The notes: a model not told the origin generated them from the sequence alone. DNA of 46,130 nt from Gammaproteobacteria bacterium HGW-Gammaproteobacteria-2 (GCA_002840015.1 PGZE01000004.1:94801-140930); one strand, 5' to 3'; counted from the stretch's first letter, positions 35,659-45,568 are shown. Numbers and translations are program-made.

Positions 35659-36256
35659 CGTGACCCGCGTGCGCGACGAGCTCGACCGCCACCATCGCAC
35701 CTTGAAGCAGCGTCGCGGTTGGCTGCGCAAACTGCTGCGGCCGCTGCCGCGACGCGCCAATGTTTCCCGTTATCCGGTGATCAAATGGTTTGCCGTGATG
35801 GCACGGCGGCTGCCATTTTTGTGGTCGTTTCGGGCGCAGCATGTGTTGCCTGCCTTGTATCTGGGCTGCGTGTTGTCGCTGTTGCCGGTCTACGGCATCC
35901 AGTTTGGTCTGGCATTGGTGTTTGCGTTACTGGTGCGCGGCAACATCACGGTGCTGATGGGCTTGCAGTTGATCACCAATCCGTTTACTGCGGTTCCTGC
36001 CTACATCGTTACCTACAAGGTCGGCATGTACCTGATCACCATCACCGGCATCGGCCATGGCATGTCGCTCTGGGGTACGCGTATCAATGCGCTGGTGATT
36101 GGCGGCGTGGTGCTGGGCTTAGTGCTCGCTATGCTGATCCATGTGGTGTGGCTATTGGGTGCGTGGGAAGTGCAGCGTATTCGCGCGCGCGTACACTACC
36201 TGCGCGAAGCGCTTGCCGCCGAAGCGGCGGGCCTGCCGCCGCCACCGAAACCCTGA
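35648..36256 (+). CDS. DUF2062 membrane protein
   Basis: A 202-residue protein from ATG 35648 ([16 protein letters not shown]), overlapping the end of mnmG by 11 nt, so coupled to it. A basic N-terminal segment ([20 protein letters not shown]) precedes a hydrophobic core with about three helices: [47 protein letters not shown] and [21 protein letters not shown]. The P-x-x-G-x-Q and NPFTAVPAY motifs are typical of DUF2062. The function of the family is unknown to me; earlier starts in the same frame overlap mnmG far more and are not credible. Confidence 0.88.
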   Translation: MWPDVTRVRDELDRHHRTLKQRRGWLRKLLRPLPRRANVSRYPVIKWFAVMARRLPFLWSFRAQHVLPALYLGCVLSLLPVYGIQFGLALVFALLVRGNITVLMGLQLITNPFTAVPAYIVTYKVGMYLITITGIGHGMSLWGTRINALVIGGVVLGLVLAMLIHVVWLLGAWEVQRIRARVHYLREALAAEAAGLPPPPKP

Positions 36257-36304
36257 GCACACTGCCACAGCGACTTTTCGCCATCGCGCAGGTAGCATGT
36301 GCGC

Positions 36305-37528
36305 ATGAGAAACCTGATCACTTTTTTGTTTCTGGCGAGCACCGGCCTCGCCCATGCGTTCACTTTGACGCCGCTGCCGCTGGCGGCACCGGCTGGAGCA
36401 TCGGCGGCAAACCTTGCGCAGGGCGCGGATGGTGCAACCCTGGCGAGTTGGATCGAGAAGTTGCCCGCAGGCGGCCATCGCCTGATGTTCCAGCGCTGTA
36501 TCGTGCCGGCAACATGTGCGCCGCCGCAGGAGATCGCGCGCGGTAACGACTGGTTCGTCAACTGGGCCGATCTGCCAGCGTTGGCCAGTTTGCCCGACGG
36601 CAGCCTGTGGGCACACTTGCTACGCAAAAACGGCAGCGCGACCTATGCCTATGACGCGGTGCTAAGTCACTCGCGTGACGGTGGCGCAACCTGGTCGCCG
36701 CTTGCGGCAATGCACGACGATGGCACCCCGAGCGAACATGGCTTTGTCAGCTTGCTGCCGTGGTCAATCTCGGCGATGGGCGCGGTGTGGCTCGATGGCC
36801 GCAACACCGTCAGCGCGCCGGCTGGTGCCGATGAACACGCAGGCCATGGCCGTGGTGCGATGACGCTACGGGCAGCGGTATTCGACGAGAAGCAGCAAAA
36901 GCAACACGAATGGCTGCTTGACGCATCAACCTGCGATTGCTGTCAGACCGATGCCGCGTTCACTGCCAATGGCCCGGTGGTGGTATGGCGTGATCGCGAC
37001 GCTGAGGAATTGCGTGACATCCAGATTGCACGTTACACGAACGGCGCGTGGACCACACCGCGCTATGTGCATCGCGATAACTGGCATATGCCGGCGTGCC
37101 CGGTCAACGGCCCGGCGATAGCGGCGCAAGGCAATCAGGTGTGGGTGGCGTGGTACACCGAAGCCGGTGGCGCACCGTCATTACGCCTGGCATCGTCCAG
37201 CAATGCCGGTGAAACGTTTGCCGATCCATTGCACATTGCCGGCGGCGAAACGCTGGGCCGCGTCGATCTGGCGAGCAACGCCGATGGCGTGTGGTTGAGC
37301 TGGCTGCAAGAAGTCGATGGCAGGCAATCGCTGTGGTTGGCACAGTTCAGTGATGATCTGCAGCACGAACGGCAACGGCAGAAAATCGCCGACCTCGCCG
37401 GTCGCGGCCGTGCCACCGGTGTGCCGCGCCTGCTCCCACTCGAACACGGTGTCGTGCTGCTGTGGAATGATGTTGCTGGCGACGCGATGGTGGTACAGGC
37501 GATTCACGCAACTATCGGCGAGCAATGA
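36305..37528 (+). CDS. Exported sialidase-like (BNR/beta-propeller) protein with a CDCC motif
   Basis: A 407-residue precursor from ATG 36305 (GTG 36299 also possible, and better spaced from AGG). The signal peptide is MRNLITFLFLASTGLAHA. Asp-box-like turns occur (SHSRDGGATWSPL, SSNAGETFADPL), typical of six-bladed sialidase-type propellers, and proteins of this kind are usually labelled exo-alpha-sialidase. Unusual are the cysteines C210-D-C212-C213 followed by QTDAAF, and ACPVNGP with C265 in HRDNWHMPACPVNGP; this combination suggests a metal or redox site instead of glycosidase chemistry. No catalytic sialidase Arg triad was confirmed. The function is undetermined. Confidence 0.7.
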   Translation: MRNLITFLFLASTGLAHAFTLTPLPLAAPAGASAANLAQGADGATLASWIEKLPAGGHRLMFQRCIVPATCAPPQEIARGNDWFVNWADLPALASLPDGSLWAHLLRKNGSATYAYDAVLSHSRDGGATWSPLAAMHDDGTPSEHGFVSLLPWSISAMGAVWLDGRNTVSAPAGADEHAGHGRGAMTLRAAVFDEKQQKQHEWLLDASTCDCCQTDAAFTANGPVVVWRDRDAEELRDIQIARYTNGAWTTPRYVHRDNWHMPACPVNGPAIAAQGNQVWVAWYTEAGGAPSLRLASSSNAGETFADPLHIAGGETLGRVDLASNADGVWLSWLQEVDGRQSLWLAQFSDDLQHERQRQKIADLAGRGRATGVPRLLPLEHGVVLLWNDVAGDAMVVQAIHATIGEQ

Positions 37529-37548
37529 TCGGAAGGCGTTGAGGCCGC

Positions 37549-40500
37549 TCAGCGCTCGGTATGCCAGTTGATCGAACCGCGGTTTTCGAGGCCCGATTCG
37601 ATCTCCACTTCAAAGCCACCTCCGAGCAGGTACCGCAATGCCACCACCTGACCGGTGCCCAGCAGCGATACGCCGTAGCTGACATACAGGCGCGGCGAGA
37701 CAAACTTGCCCACCGATAGCGTGTTGGTACCCAATGTGCGCGATTCACCCACGGCGGCCTCATCCAGGCCCAGCCGTGCGCCGAGTTGTTCGGCCAACAG
37801 ATTGCCACCCGCACCCAACGCGCTGGCGGCGGCGTCCAGCTTTTCGCTATCGGCCTGTTGCGCTGAGCGCAGTGGCCTGCCCAGCACCAGCCAGCTCAAC
37901 GTCTCGCTGCTGTCCAGGGTGGGATTGGATACCAGCGTGGTAATCGGACGTAGTGCATTACCCGATACCTGCACGCCCACCATCTGCTCGTCGATGCTGC
38001 GTTCAGCACGAATATCCAGCGCCGGATTATCCAATGGCGTGCGGGTATAACTCAGTCGGGCATGACGAATGCTCAGCGGTTTGCCGTAGCGTTCGTAGCT
38101 GCCCGAAACATTCAGCGTACCGGTGCCCAGCGGTTCGCGTCCGGCAGCCTGGGTGACTTTCAGGTCGCCGGCCAGCTTGCCATCCAGCCCGAAGCCGGAG
38201 AGCGTCACCGACTTGCCGAACGCCACCTGCACGTTCAGCACAACGGGAATACCTTGCTGTTTGATTTCGGGTTTGATCGGGTCGAGGATCAGCACATCGG
38301 GGCTACGTGCCGCAGCGCTGGCCTGCATCTTGTCGAGCGCGATGTGTGCCTCGGGAATGCTCAACTGGCCGCTGATCGACACGCCCTTTTCTGCGCGAAC
38401 GATATCCAGATTCGGGCTGATCAAGGCGCGCAGGTCGGCATTGTCGATGATCTTTACCCGCTCGCCGCTGAGCTTGGCGGTAAATGCGTCGGGGTTATCG
38501 AGCCGGCCATCGGCGGTAAGTAGCAGTGGCCCATCGCCACTGTGCAGCTGTGCCTCAAGATGCAGTTCGCCATTGCTCGCGGCATCCAGTTGCGCCTGCG
38601 AATCAGTAAGCGCAATACCCAGTGCGGGTACTTCGGCGGCAAAATTGCCGAGCACAAGCTGGCCACTCAACTGTGGCGTCTCCCGAGTGCCGGCGATACG
38701 GAGCTGCCCATGCAGATGACCGCTGGGTGCCGCCAGATCGGGTGATAACAATTCCAGCCATGCCAGTTGTGCAATATCCAGGCTGATGTTGCCGGCGAGT
38801 TCTGCGGTAGCATCCAGGCCGGTTGCCAGCTCACCATGCAACACGCCATCGGCGCCGGTCTGCGCATCGAAACGGGCAAGCAGTTGGTTATCGTTGAGCG
38901 TCGCATCCAGGCTCATGGTTCGCCACGCAAAGGCCGGTTGCTTGCCACGCGGTATTACCTGCAATGCGCCGGGTGAAAAGCGTAGTTGCGCCTCGCCGCG
39001 CACGATGCGCGCACCGTTGGTGAGCAGCGTGGCATCGCCATCGACACGGCCATCGAGGCCAAACTGCACATCCTCGCGATGCAACAGCGGATCAAGCAGC
39101 GCCAGATCAAACGCGTGTGCCGACAGGCTGGCCTCGCCCGGCCAGTTGCCCTGCGCGCACAGGCGGCTGTCTGACTGTGTCAGGCATAAAGCCGACAGCG
39201 CCGTGACATCGCCAAGCAGCAGTGATGCCGGTTCGAGCAACAGCCATGGATTGCCTTGCGATGGCGTCAGCGACAGCTCGCGCAACGCCACATGGCGAAC
39301 ATTCTTGGACTCCGACCAGTTGCCCGCTGCATTCGCCTTCACCGTGTCGGCGGTTGCCTGCAGCGACCACCGCGCTTTGCTCAGTGTGCCGTGCGCATCG
39401 GCTTGCAGTTGGGCAAGGCGCAAACCATTGCTGTTCAGTCCATCAAGGGTCAGTTCGACATCGGTACCCTCACTCGCCGACGGACTGGCGCGCAGTTGCA
39501 GCGCATCGACGGACAGGTCATTCCAGGCCAGATGCTCGCCGTGCAGTTCGCCGTGCAGTTCGCCGTGTATTTGCGCGTTGCGCATATCACCACGCAAGGC
39601 GATTGAGCCGTTCAGGCTGCCGCGCGCATCGGGCAGCAGGTCGTTAAGCAGCAAGGGTGAAAACGTGGCCTGCATCGATAACGGCTGTTTGCCGCTGGCA
39701 TCGTGCTGGCCATTGCCGCGCACATGGCTGTTGCCGATATTCAGCTCGATGCTGGCGGTGCTGATGCCTGCCGTGTGTTGTAACTGCGCACCACCCGCGA
39801 GCGTACGACCGCGCACACGGCCGCTTAGTGCAGTCAGATCGGCGTTGAACTGTACAAGGTCGTCACTGATCGAGCCGGTACTGAGCAGATTTGCCGACAG
39901 CGCGCCGGGAAAATCCGGTGCAAAAAAAACTGGATCGAAACCACTGATGTCACCGACCACATGCCAGTGCATGGTGGGTGAAAACACCAGCTCGCCGTTG
40001 AGTTGCGACTGCCCGGCATCGGTTTTCAGCAGCAACTGATCGAGCGTGGCGAGCTGTTGATCGCCGTGCGCGCGCAGCTCAATACGCGCTGCAACCGCGT
40101 CGCGGTGCAGGGTGGCATTGCCATCGAGCTGCCACTGCGCCAACGTGCCTTGCAGTTGCGTCACGCCATCGGCAGTTATCACCTCGTCGCCCGCGCCCCA
40201 ACGCAGGCCGTCGCCAGCAATATCTAGCGCCATCAACGGGGCATCGCCAGCAACACCGACGCTGCCACGGATACGCAGTTCGCCGTCTAGCGCTGACAAC
40301 ACCAATGGTGAAAGTTGAATCTGCTGGTTTTGCCAGGCGATTTGCGATGGCAGGATATGTAGCGCCTGGCCATCGTACTGCACCTGGCCGGTCACGCTCG
40401 CCGCCGCATCAATGCCGTCGATATCCAGTGCCACACCATAGCGCCCCTCGGGGCCGCCAAACAGCTGCGGCGCAATGTCTTGCGCACGAGTATTCAGCTG

Positions 40501-41301
40501 CCAGCGCAAGTGCTCGCCATCAACGCGTACACGGGCGCGCAGGGCCAGCGTTCCTGGCGCATTGCCATCGAGCACCAGTTGCAGGTCCGCCGGTTTGCCG
40601 GAAATGCGCGCGTGCAATTGCCACGCGGTTAGCGCATCGGTCACTGACTCACCATCCAGCGTCAACGCCACCGTGCTGCGTTTGCCAAAACCGATGCGGC
40701 CGTCGATACGCGAGGTATCGTCAACACGGTGGATCGTCAGGCCCTTGATCCGTACGCGATCAGAAGACATCTGCAACCCGCCGTTGATCGCAGCAATTGT
40801 TTGCGGTGCGCTATCACCACGTTGAATCTGCAGATCGCGCACCACCAGTTTTGCTATCTCAATGTCCAGTGGCAGCGGCAGTGTTGGCCATTGCGACGGC
40901 CAGGAAAACGGCTCTTCTGCGGCATCGGGCGATGGCAGCGGAATATCGATCGTTACGCCACTTAACTGCAATGGCTCAAGGCGCACTACGCCGCGCCAGA
41001 GTGCCGTTGATGCCAGAGCAAGCTGCGCCTGCGCAATCTGAATGCGCATGTCATCGACGTTCAACACCAATCCTTGCACATCCAGGCCACCGGCCAGCGT
41101 GCCCTCGGCGCTTTGCCAACTCAGCGCACCATCAGCCAGAGCGCCGCGTGCCTGCATCAATACAAAATCGCGGCCGGAGTGGCTATGCCATAGCCAGGCC
41201 CACGCCAGCGCAGCCATCAGCAGCAGCGCAGCCAAACCAGCAAACAGCAGGCGTACGATCCGGCTCACAGGTCCGGCCCGATGCGCAGATGAATCCGCCA
41301 T
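37549..41301 (-). CDS. tamB: Translocation and assembly module subunit TamB
   Basis: A 1250-residue protein, standard for TamB (E. coli 1259). A single N-terminal membrane anchor (RIVRLLFAGLAALLLMAALAWAWLW) is followed by a long periplasmic beta-helical region and a C-terminal DUF490 domain (VVLNVQVAFGKSVTLSGFGLDGKLAGDLKV to LSYGVSLLGTGQVVALRYLLGGGFEVEIESG). With TamA it spans the periplasm and helps outer-membrane protein assembly and/or lipid transport. ATG 41301 has AGGAG 5-6 nt before it and overlaps tamA by 37 nt; a GTG at 41268 giving a GTGA overlap is the alternative. Within it, three near-identical HGEL units (HGELHGELHGEHL, about 39538-39570) form a small internal tandem repeat. Confidence 0.93.
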   Translation of the reverse strand: MADSSAHRAGPVSRIVRLLFAGLAALLLMAALAWAWLWHSHSGRDFVLMQARGALADGALSWQSAEGTLAGGLDVQGLVLNVDDMRIQIAQAQLALASTALWRGVVRLEPLQLSGVTIDIPLPSPDAAEEPFSWPSQWPTLPLPLDIEIAKLVVRDLQIQRGDSAPQTIAAINGGLQMSSDRVRIKGLTIHRVDDTSRIDGRIGFGKRSTVALTLDGESVTDALTAWQLHARISGKPADLQLVLDGNAPGTLALRARVRVDGEHLRWQLNTRAQDIAPQLFGGPEGRYGVALDIDGIDAAASVTGQVQYDGQALHILPSQIAWQNQQIQLSPLVLSALDGELRIRGSVGVAGDAPLMALDIAGDGLRWGAGDEVITADGVTQLQGTLAQWQLDGNATLHRDAVAARIELRAHGDQQLATLDQLLLKTDAGQSQLNGELVFSPTMHWHVVGDISGFDPVFFAPDFPGALSANLLSTGSISDDLVQFNADLTALSGRVRGRTLAGGAQLQHTAGISTASIELNIGNSHVRGNGQHDASGKQPLSMQATFSPLLLNDLLPDARGSLNGSIALRGDMRNAQIHGELHGELHGEHLAWNDLSVDALQLRASPSASEGTDVELTLDGLNSNGLRLAQLQADAHGTLSKARWSLQATADTVKANAAGNWSESKNVRHVALRELSLTPSQGNPWLLLEPASLLLGDVTALSALCLTQSDSRLCAQGNWPGEASLSAHAFDLALLDPLLHREDVQFGLDGRVDGDATLLTNGARIVRGEAQLRFSPGALQVIPRGKQPAFAWRTMSLDATLNDNQLLARFDAQTGADGVLHGELATGLDATAELAGNISLDIAQLAWLELLSPDLAAPSGHLHGQLRIAGTRETPQLSGQLVLGNFAAEVPALGIALTDSQAQLDAASNGELHLEAQLHSGDGPLLLTADGRLDNPDAFTAKLSGERVKIIDNADLRALISPNLDIVRAEKGVSISGQLSIPEAHIALDKMQASAAARSPDVLILDPIKPEIKQQGIPVVLNVQVAFGKSVTLSGFGLDGKLAGDLKVTQAAGREPLGTGTLNVSGSYERYGKPLSIRHARLSYTRTPLDNPALDIRAERSIDEQMVGVQVSGNALRPITTLVSNPTLDSSETLSWLVLGRPLRSAQQADSEKLDAAASALGAGGNLLAEQLGARLGLDEAAVGESRTLGTNTLSVGKFVSPRLYVSYGVSLLGTGQVVALRYLLGGGFEVEIESGLENRGSINWHTER

Positions 41302-43064
41302 GCCTGCTCCTGGCTGTTGAAGCCATGCGCCAGGTCGAGCCGCACCGGGCCCACCGGTGAGCGCCAGCGCAGGCCCAGCCCGGCACCGACAGCCAATGCA
41401 ATTGCTGATGGATCATTGAAGGCGTCGCCAGCATCGACAAAGGCAGCCATGCCCCAACGTTTGCCGAAATAGTGATCGACCTCGGCGCTGGTGACCGCCA
41501 GGTGCTTGCCACCGAGCGCTGCGACGCCATTGATGCCGACGCCAACCTCGTTGTAGCCAAAACCGCGAATGCTTTGGTCGCCGCCGGCAAAAAAACGCAG
41601 GTTCGGCGGCAATGCCGCCAATGAATTGGTGCGTGTTGCGCCCAGTTCGCCGCGCAGCAACAACCGGGTATCGCTGGCCAGTGGGGTAATCCATTTGGCC
41701 AACACATGCCCCTGCAAAAAACTCACATCTGAGCCCAGCGCGCTGCTGTTGCCGCGGACCTTGGCGCTCAGCGACCAGCCACGGCGTGGATTGATCGGGT
41801 CGCGGGCGCGCACGGTTTGCACCGACAATTCCGGATACCAGACCGTGCTGATGGTGCGCGGCGCGTCCGGAGCCGAAAACGATTGCTGCTGACCCCAGAC
41901 GCCAGCGGTCGCACCCCACTCGCCAAAACGGGCATTGCGGTTGGCTGCCACCTCGATGGTGCGGCTGTTGTCGAACGCACCGAAATCCTCTTCGCGCAGG
42001 TTGGCATTGAGGGTGTACCAGCCATCGAATCGGGCAAACGCAGGAATTCGATACTGCGTAGCAAACGAACGCTTGCGCTGCGCCCAATCGAGTTCGGCTT
42101 TGAGCTTGTGGCCGCGATCATTGAGCCAGCGTCGCTCGGCACCCAGATTCACGCCCGCGCCCGAATCGGTGCCAAAACTCAGCCCCATCGAATAGACATC
42201 GCGCTTGGCCGGGGTAAGTGTTGCCTGCACCGGCATCGCGCCGTCCTGTGCCTGCTCCGGCAACGGCTGCACCGCAACCATCGCAAAATAGTCCAGCCCT
42301 ACCAGGCGGTTTTGCAGGGTGGTCAGTTCGCTCTGGCGGTAGGCGTCGCCAACCTGCCATGGCGTCAGCGCCGCGAGCAGGCCAGTCCGCAACTGGCTGC
42401 CCTCAAAGCGCACCGGGCCGAGGGTGTAACGCGGCCCGCTGTTCCAGCCAAGGTCGATATCGGCGGCGTGTTCGGCGCGTGTTATCCGTACTTCGTGTTG
42501 GACGAGCGTGGCGTCAAAATAGCCGCGCTCGGCCAATGCCCGGCTGATACCGCGTTTGCCTGTTTCATAGCGCTCATCGACAAAACGTTTGCCCACCCCC
42601 GGCTTGAACTTGGACAACGCACGTTGCACCACGCGATCCGACTGTGCCTCACCGTCGATACGCAGTACGAGTTCACGCACCAACGTCGGCGCACCGGCAT
42701 CCACCTGCACACGTACATCGGTTCCATTATCGGTTTGCTCGGTGGTTACCGTAATCCGGGCATCGTAATAGCCCAGCGGCATCAGCGCGAGACGCAGTTC
42801 TTCTTCGCTGCGACGCACGAGAAACGCCAGCCGTGCGGCACTGATTTTCTTGCGTTGCGATTTGGTGAGACGGGCAATCGACAGTGCCGGGCGAATCTTG
42901 TCGGCCAGGCTGTCGCTGATACCCTCGAATTGGATATCGCCCAGCCCTTGCGAGGGTTCGGGCGAGGGTTCCGGTACTTGTTCCTGAGCCACTGATAAAG
43001 CAGGGATCAACAGCACGGCCAGCACCATGCTTGCGACAATATGCGGCAGGGGATGTCGTCGCAT
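41265..43064 (-). CDS. tamA: Translocation and assembly module subunit TamA (Omp85 family)
   Basis: A 599-residue precursor. ATG 43064 (MRRHPLPHIVASMVLAVLLIPALSVAQ) gives a clear signal peptide; the frame stays open upstream to 43262, but that part translates REP repeats and is not coding. POTRA domains cover about residues 40-270 (GLGDIQFEGISDSLADKIRPAL, LGYYDARITV, YFDATLVQHEVRI, YTLGPVRFEGSQL), followed by the Omp85 barrel with the LNDRGHKLKAELDWAQRKRS repeat region and the conserved RFFAGGDQSIRGFGYNEVG. It ends GPDL; the terminal residue is Leu, whereas Phe is usual. It works with TamB, encoded next with overlap. Confidence 0.93.
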   Translation of the reverse strand: MRRHPLPHIVASMVLAVLLIPALSVAQEQVPEPSPEPSQGLGDIQFEGISDSLADKIRPALSIARLTKSQRKKISAARLAFLVRRSEEELRLALMPLGYYDARITVTTEQTDNGTDVRVQVDAGAPTLVRELVLRIDGEAQSDRVVQRALSKFKPGVGKRFVDERYETGKRGISRALAERGYFDATLVQHEVRITRAEHAADIDLGWNSGPRYTLGPVRFEGSQLRTGLLAALTPWQVGDAYRQSELTTLQNRLVGLDYFAMVAVQPLPEQAQDGAMPVQATLTPAKRDVYSMGLSFGTDSGAGVNLGAERRWLNDRGHKLKAELDWAQRKRSFATQYRIPAFARFDGWYTLNANLREEDFGAFDNSRTIEVAANRNARFGEWGATAGVWGQQQSFSAPDAPRTISTVWYPELSVQTVRARDPINPRRGWSLSAKVRGNSSALGSDVSFLQGHVLAKWITPLASDTRLLLRGELGATRTNSLAALPPNLRFFAGGDQSIRGFGYNEVGVGINGVAALGGKHLAVTSAEVDHYFGKRWGMAAFVDAGDAFNDPSAIALAVGAGLGLRWRSPVGPVRLDLAHGFNSQEQAWRIHLRIGPDL

Positions 43065-43096
43065 CACCGTGGCGTCACCGCAAAGCCGTGTATTGC

Positions 43097-43122
43097 GGTC
43101 GCGCACAGGGTGCGCTCCCACA
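43097..43122 (-). repeat. REP-like unit A (partial, reverse orientation)
   Basis: On the minus strand it reads TGTGGGAGCGCACCCTGTGC and on to GCGACC. It is an inverted relative of unit C at 43266-43289 and has the same TGTGGGAGC end as the full REP elements. Confidence 0.7.
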
Positions 43123-43183
43123 GAAAAGCGACGATGTGGCCTTGGAGGCAACGGTGTTACTCGCTGGTGCCAATCGGTGCTGT

Positions 43184-43247
43184 TGTGGGAGCCGGCCTGC
43201 CGGCAAACCCTCTTGCGACAGCTTCGCGCGCAAGGCGCGTTCCCACA
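43184..43247. repeat. REP-like palindromic element, 64 bp (unit B)
   Basis: Begins TGTGGGAGC and ends TTCCCACA, with the inner hairpin GCCGG-CCTG-CCGGC. It matches the element at 16502-16565 at 57 of 64 positions without gaps. Confidence 0.88.
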
Positions 43248-43265
43248 AAAGCCTTGAAGCACCCA

Positions 43266-43289
43266 TGTAGGAGCATCCTGTGCGCGACC
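43266..43289 (+). repeat. REP-like unit C (partial, forward orientation)
   Basis: Reads TGTAGGAGCATCCTGTGCGC and on to GACC; it mirrors unit A (43097-43122, opposite orientation), so the two face each other around unit B. Confidence 0.7.
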
Positions 43290-43369
43290 AGAAACTTTGG
43301 ATAGTCATCCGCTCAGAATACCGATCGCCACTGAAGTGAGCGTGAGTATGACCGAGCCACGCGCGTGGG

Positions 43370-45547
43370 TCAGCCGCTGGCAAGCTGCGAAATATCGGCG
43401 ACTGCGACAAAGCGATCATGCAGGCGCTTGAGCAACGCCAGGCGGTTCTCGCGCAGGGCTTCGTCCTCGGCCATCACCATCACCGAATCGAAGAACGCAT
43501 CCACCGGCTGGCGCAGCCAGGCCAACCGCGACAGCACCGCCATGTAATCGTGCGCGGCCAGCGCTGCGTCGGTTTCGCGGATCGCCGCTTCTACCGATTC
43601 GGCCAGCGCGATCTCGGCCGGCTCGCGCAGGCGCGAGCGCTCGACGTGCTCGGGAATCTCGTCCTCGGCCTTGCGCAGGATATTGCCGATGCGCTTGTTG
43701 GCGGCGGCCAGCGCCTCGGCTTCGGGCAGTTTCACGAACTCGCCGATCGCCTTGAGTCGGCGTTCGAAGTCGAGTAGCGAGGTAGGTCGCAAGGCCGCGA
43801 CCGCTTCGAAATGCGCGGCGGGCACGCCTTGCTCGGCGGTGTAGTGTCGCAGGCGGTCGAGGATGAAGTCGAGCAGCTCGTCTACGTTCGCACGGTCAAA
43901 ACTAGGTAACGGTGCGGTCTGCATCTGGTCTACTGCAACTCCCCTCGATTGCGCATGTATCGCGGCTTCGAGTTTGGAGTCCATGTCTTTGCGGCCGACA
44001 GCCTGCAATGCTTCGACATGCGCATGTTTGAGGAGCGCCCACAGGTCGAGTTCCAGCGCGCCTTCAATAATTGTCCGCGCCAGCCCCAGTGCATTACGCC
44101 GCAACGCGAACGGATCCTTGTTGCCGGTCGGCTTGAGCCCGGCGGCGAAACCGCCGGCCAGAGTGTCGAGACGCTCGGCAATTGCCAGCACCTGCCCCAG
44201 CTTCGACGGCGCAATCGCATCGCCACCGAAGCGCGGCATGTAGGCTTCATCAATCGCAGCGGCAACCTCGGCGGACTCACCGGCAGCAGCAGCGTAGTAG
44301 CGCCCGGCGATGCCTTGCAATTCCGGGAACTCGTTGACCAGCCGCGATTGCAGATCGGCCTTGGCCAGTTCCGCCGCGCGCCGTGCCAATACCGGATCAA
44401 CGCCCACCGGTGCGGCGATGGTTTCGGCCAGCGCGGCCACGCGCAACACCTTGTCGGCGTAGCTGCCCAGCTTCTGCTGGTAGGTGACGCAGGCGAGGCC
44501 GGCGTTCATCGCCGCGAGGCCCTGCTTGCGATCGGCGTCGAAGAAGAATGCGGCATCGGCAAAACGCGGGCGGATCACTCGCTCGTAGCCCTGACGCACC
44601 TGCGTTTCGTCGCGCGATTCGATGTTGGCGATGGCGATGAAGTGCGCGCTGAGGCGACCTTCGCCGTCGAGCACCGGGAAAAACTTCTGATTCGCTTCCA
44701 TGGTCGAGATCAACGCCTCCTGCGGTACCCGCAGGAAGGCTTGCTCGAAACTACAGGTGATCGCCCGTGGCCATTCGGTCAGGGCGTTGACCTGTTGCAA
44801 ATTGTCCTCGCTGATGCGCGCGTGCCCGCCCACCGCTGCGGCAGCGGCCTCGACCTGGGTGCGAATGCTGGCGCTGCGCTCGATCGGATCAACCAGCACC
44901 TTGGCCTGACGCAAGGCCTCGACGTAATCATCGGGGCTGCCGATCCACACCGGCTTGGCGAAATGAAAGCGATGGCCGCGGCTCATGCGATCAGCGCGGA
45001 TGCCGAACACTTCGCCATCGATGACCTGGTCGCCAAGCAGCAATACCAGCCAGTGCAGCGGCCGCGCGAAGGCAAAGTCGTGATCGCCCCAGCGCATCGG
45101 CTTCGGGATCGGCATCGCCGCAATCGCTTCGCGCACGATCTCCGGCAGCAAGCTGGCGGTATCGACTCCGGCGATGCTGGCGCGATGCACGAAACGCTCA
45201 CCCTTGGCGTCGCTGACCCGGCCCAGCGCGTTCCATTCGACCCCGGCCTTGGCGGCGAAGCCGCGCAGTGCTGGCGTCGGCTGGCCGTTGCCGTCGAGCG
45301 CGATATTCAGATACGGCCCCAGCACTTCGCTTTGCCGATCGGGCTGACGCAGCGCTACCGTTGGCAGGCGCACGGCGAGCCGGCGCGGTGTGTACAGCGG
45401 CCGTGCATGGCCGCGCTCGTAGGCAATGCCGCGCTTGTCCAAGCCGGCGAGCATGCCGTCGAACAGCGCCTGTGCCAGTTCCGGTAGCGCCTTGACCGGC
45501 AGTTCCTCGGTACCCAGTTCAATCAGCAGGGGTTTTTGCGCACTCAT
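43370..45547 (-). CDS. glyS: Glycyl-tRNA synthetase beta subunit
   Basis: A 725-residue protein from ATG 45547 (MSAQKPLLIELGTEELPVKAL) with AAGGA before it; an in-frame GTG seven codons earlier is less likely. Landmarks: the ELGTEELP N-terminus, FVHRASIAGVD, MSRGHRFHF, ISTMEANQKFFPVLDGEGRLSAHFIAIANIESRDETQVRQGYERVIRPRFADAAFFFDADRK, and KPTGNKDPFALRRNALGLAR. The C-terminus ends with a DALR-like region (FFDSVMVMAEDEALRENRLALLKRL) for tRNA binding. It pairs with GlyQ as alpha2beta2 glycyl-tRNA synthetase. The gene starts 21 nt after glyQ, in one operon. Confidence 0.98.
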   Translation of the reverse strand: MSAQKPLLIELGTEELPVKALPELAQALFDGMLAGLDKRGIAYERGHARPLYTPRRLAVRLPTVALRQPDRQSEVLGPYLNIALDGNGQPTPALRGFAAKAGVEWNALGRVSDAKGERFVHRASIAGVDTASLLPEIVREAIAAMPIPKPMRWGDHDFAFARPLHWLVLLLGDQVIDGEVFGIRADRMSRGHRFHFAKPVWIGSPDDYVEALRQAKVLVDPIERSASIRTQVEAAAAAVGGHARISEDNLQQVNALTEWPRAITCSFEQAFLRVPQEALISTMEANQKFFPVLDGEGRLSAHFIAIANIESRDETQVRQGYERVIRPRFADAAFFFDADRKQGLAAMNAGLACVTYQQKLGSYADKVLRVAALAETIAAPVGVDPVLARRAAELAKADLQSRLVNEFPELQGIAGRYYAAAAGESAEVAAAIDEAYMPRFGGDAIAPSKLGQVLAIAERLDTLAGGFAAGLKPTGNKDPFALRRNALGLARTIIEGALELDLWALLKHAHVEALQAVGRKDMDSKLEAAIHAQSRGVAVDQMQTAPLPSFDRANVDELLDFILDRLRHYTAEQGVPAAHFEAVAALRPTSLLDFERRLKAIGEFVKLPEAEALAAANKRIGNILRKAEDEIPEHVERSRLREPAEIALAESVEAAIRETDAALAAHDYMAVLSRLAWLRQPVDAFFDSVMVMAEDEALRENRLALLKRLHDRFVAVADISQLASG

Positions 45548-45568
45548 ATCAATCCTTACTTGCGGCAC

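Larger units (their letters stand above)
43065..43369. other. Intergenic region with a cluster of REP-like units
   Basis: 305 bp between the tamA start and the glyS stop. It holds three REP-type units (listed) within 200 bp. Open frames through them are not coding. The tamA promoter must lie in or beside these repeats. Confidence 0.75.

Noticed and set aside
43065..43262. N-terminal extension of TamA by 66 codons
   Set aside because: The extension translates the REP-like repeats and would bury the signal peptide starting at ATG 43064.
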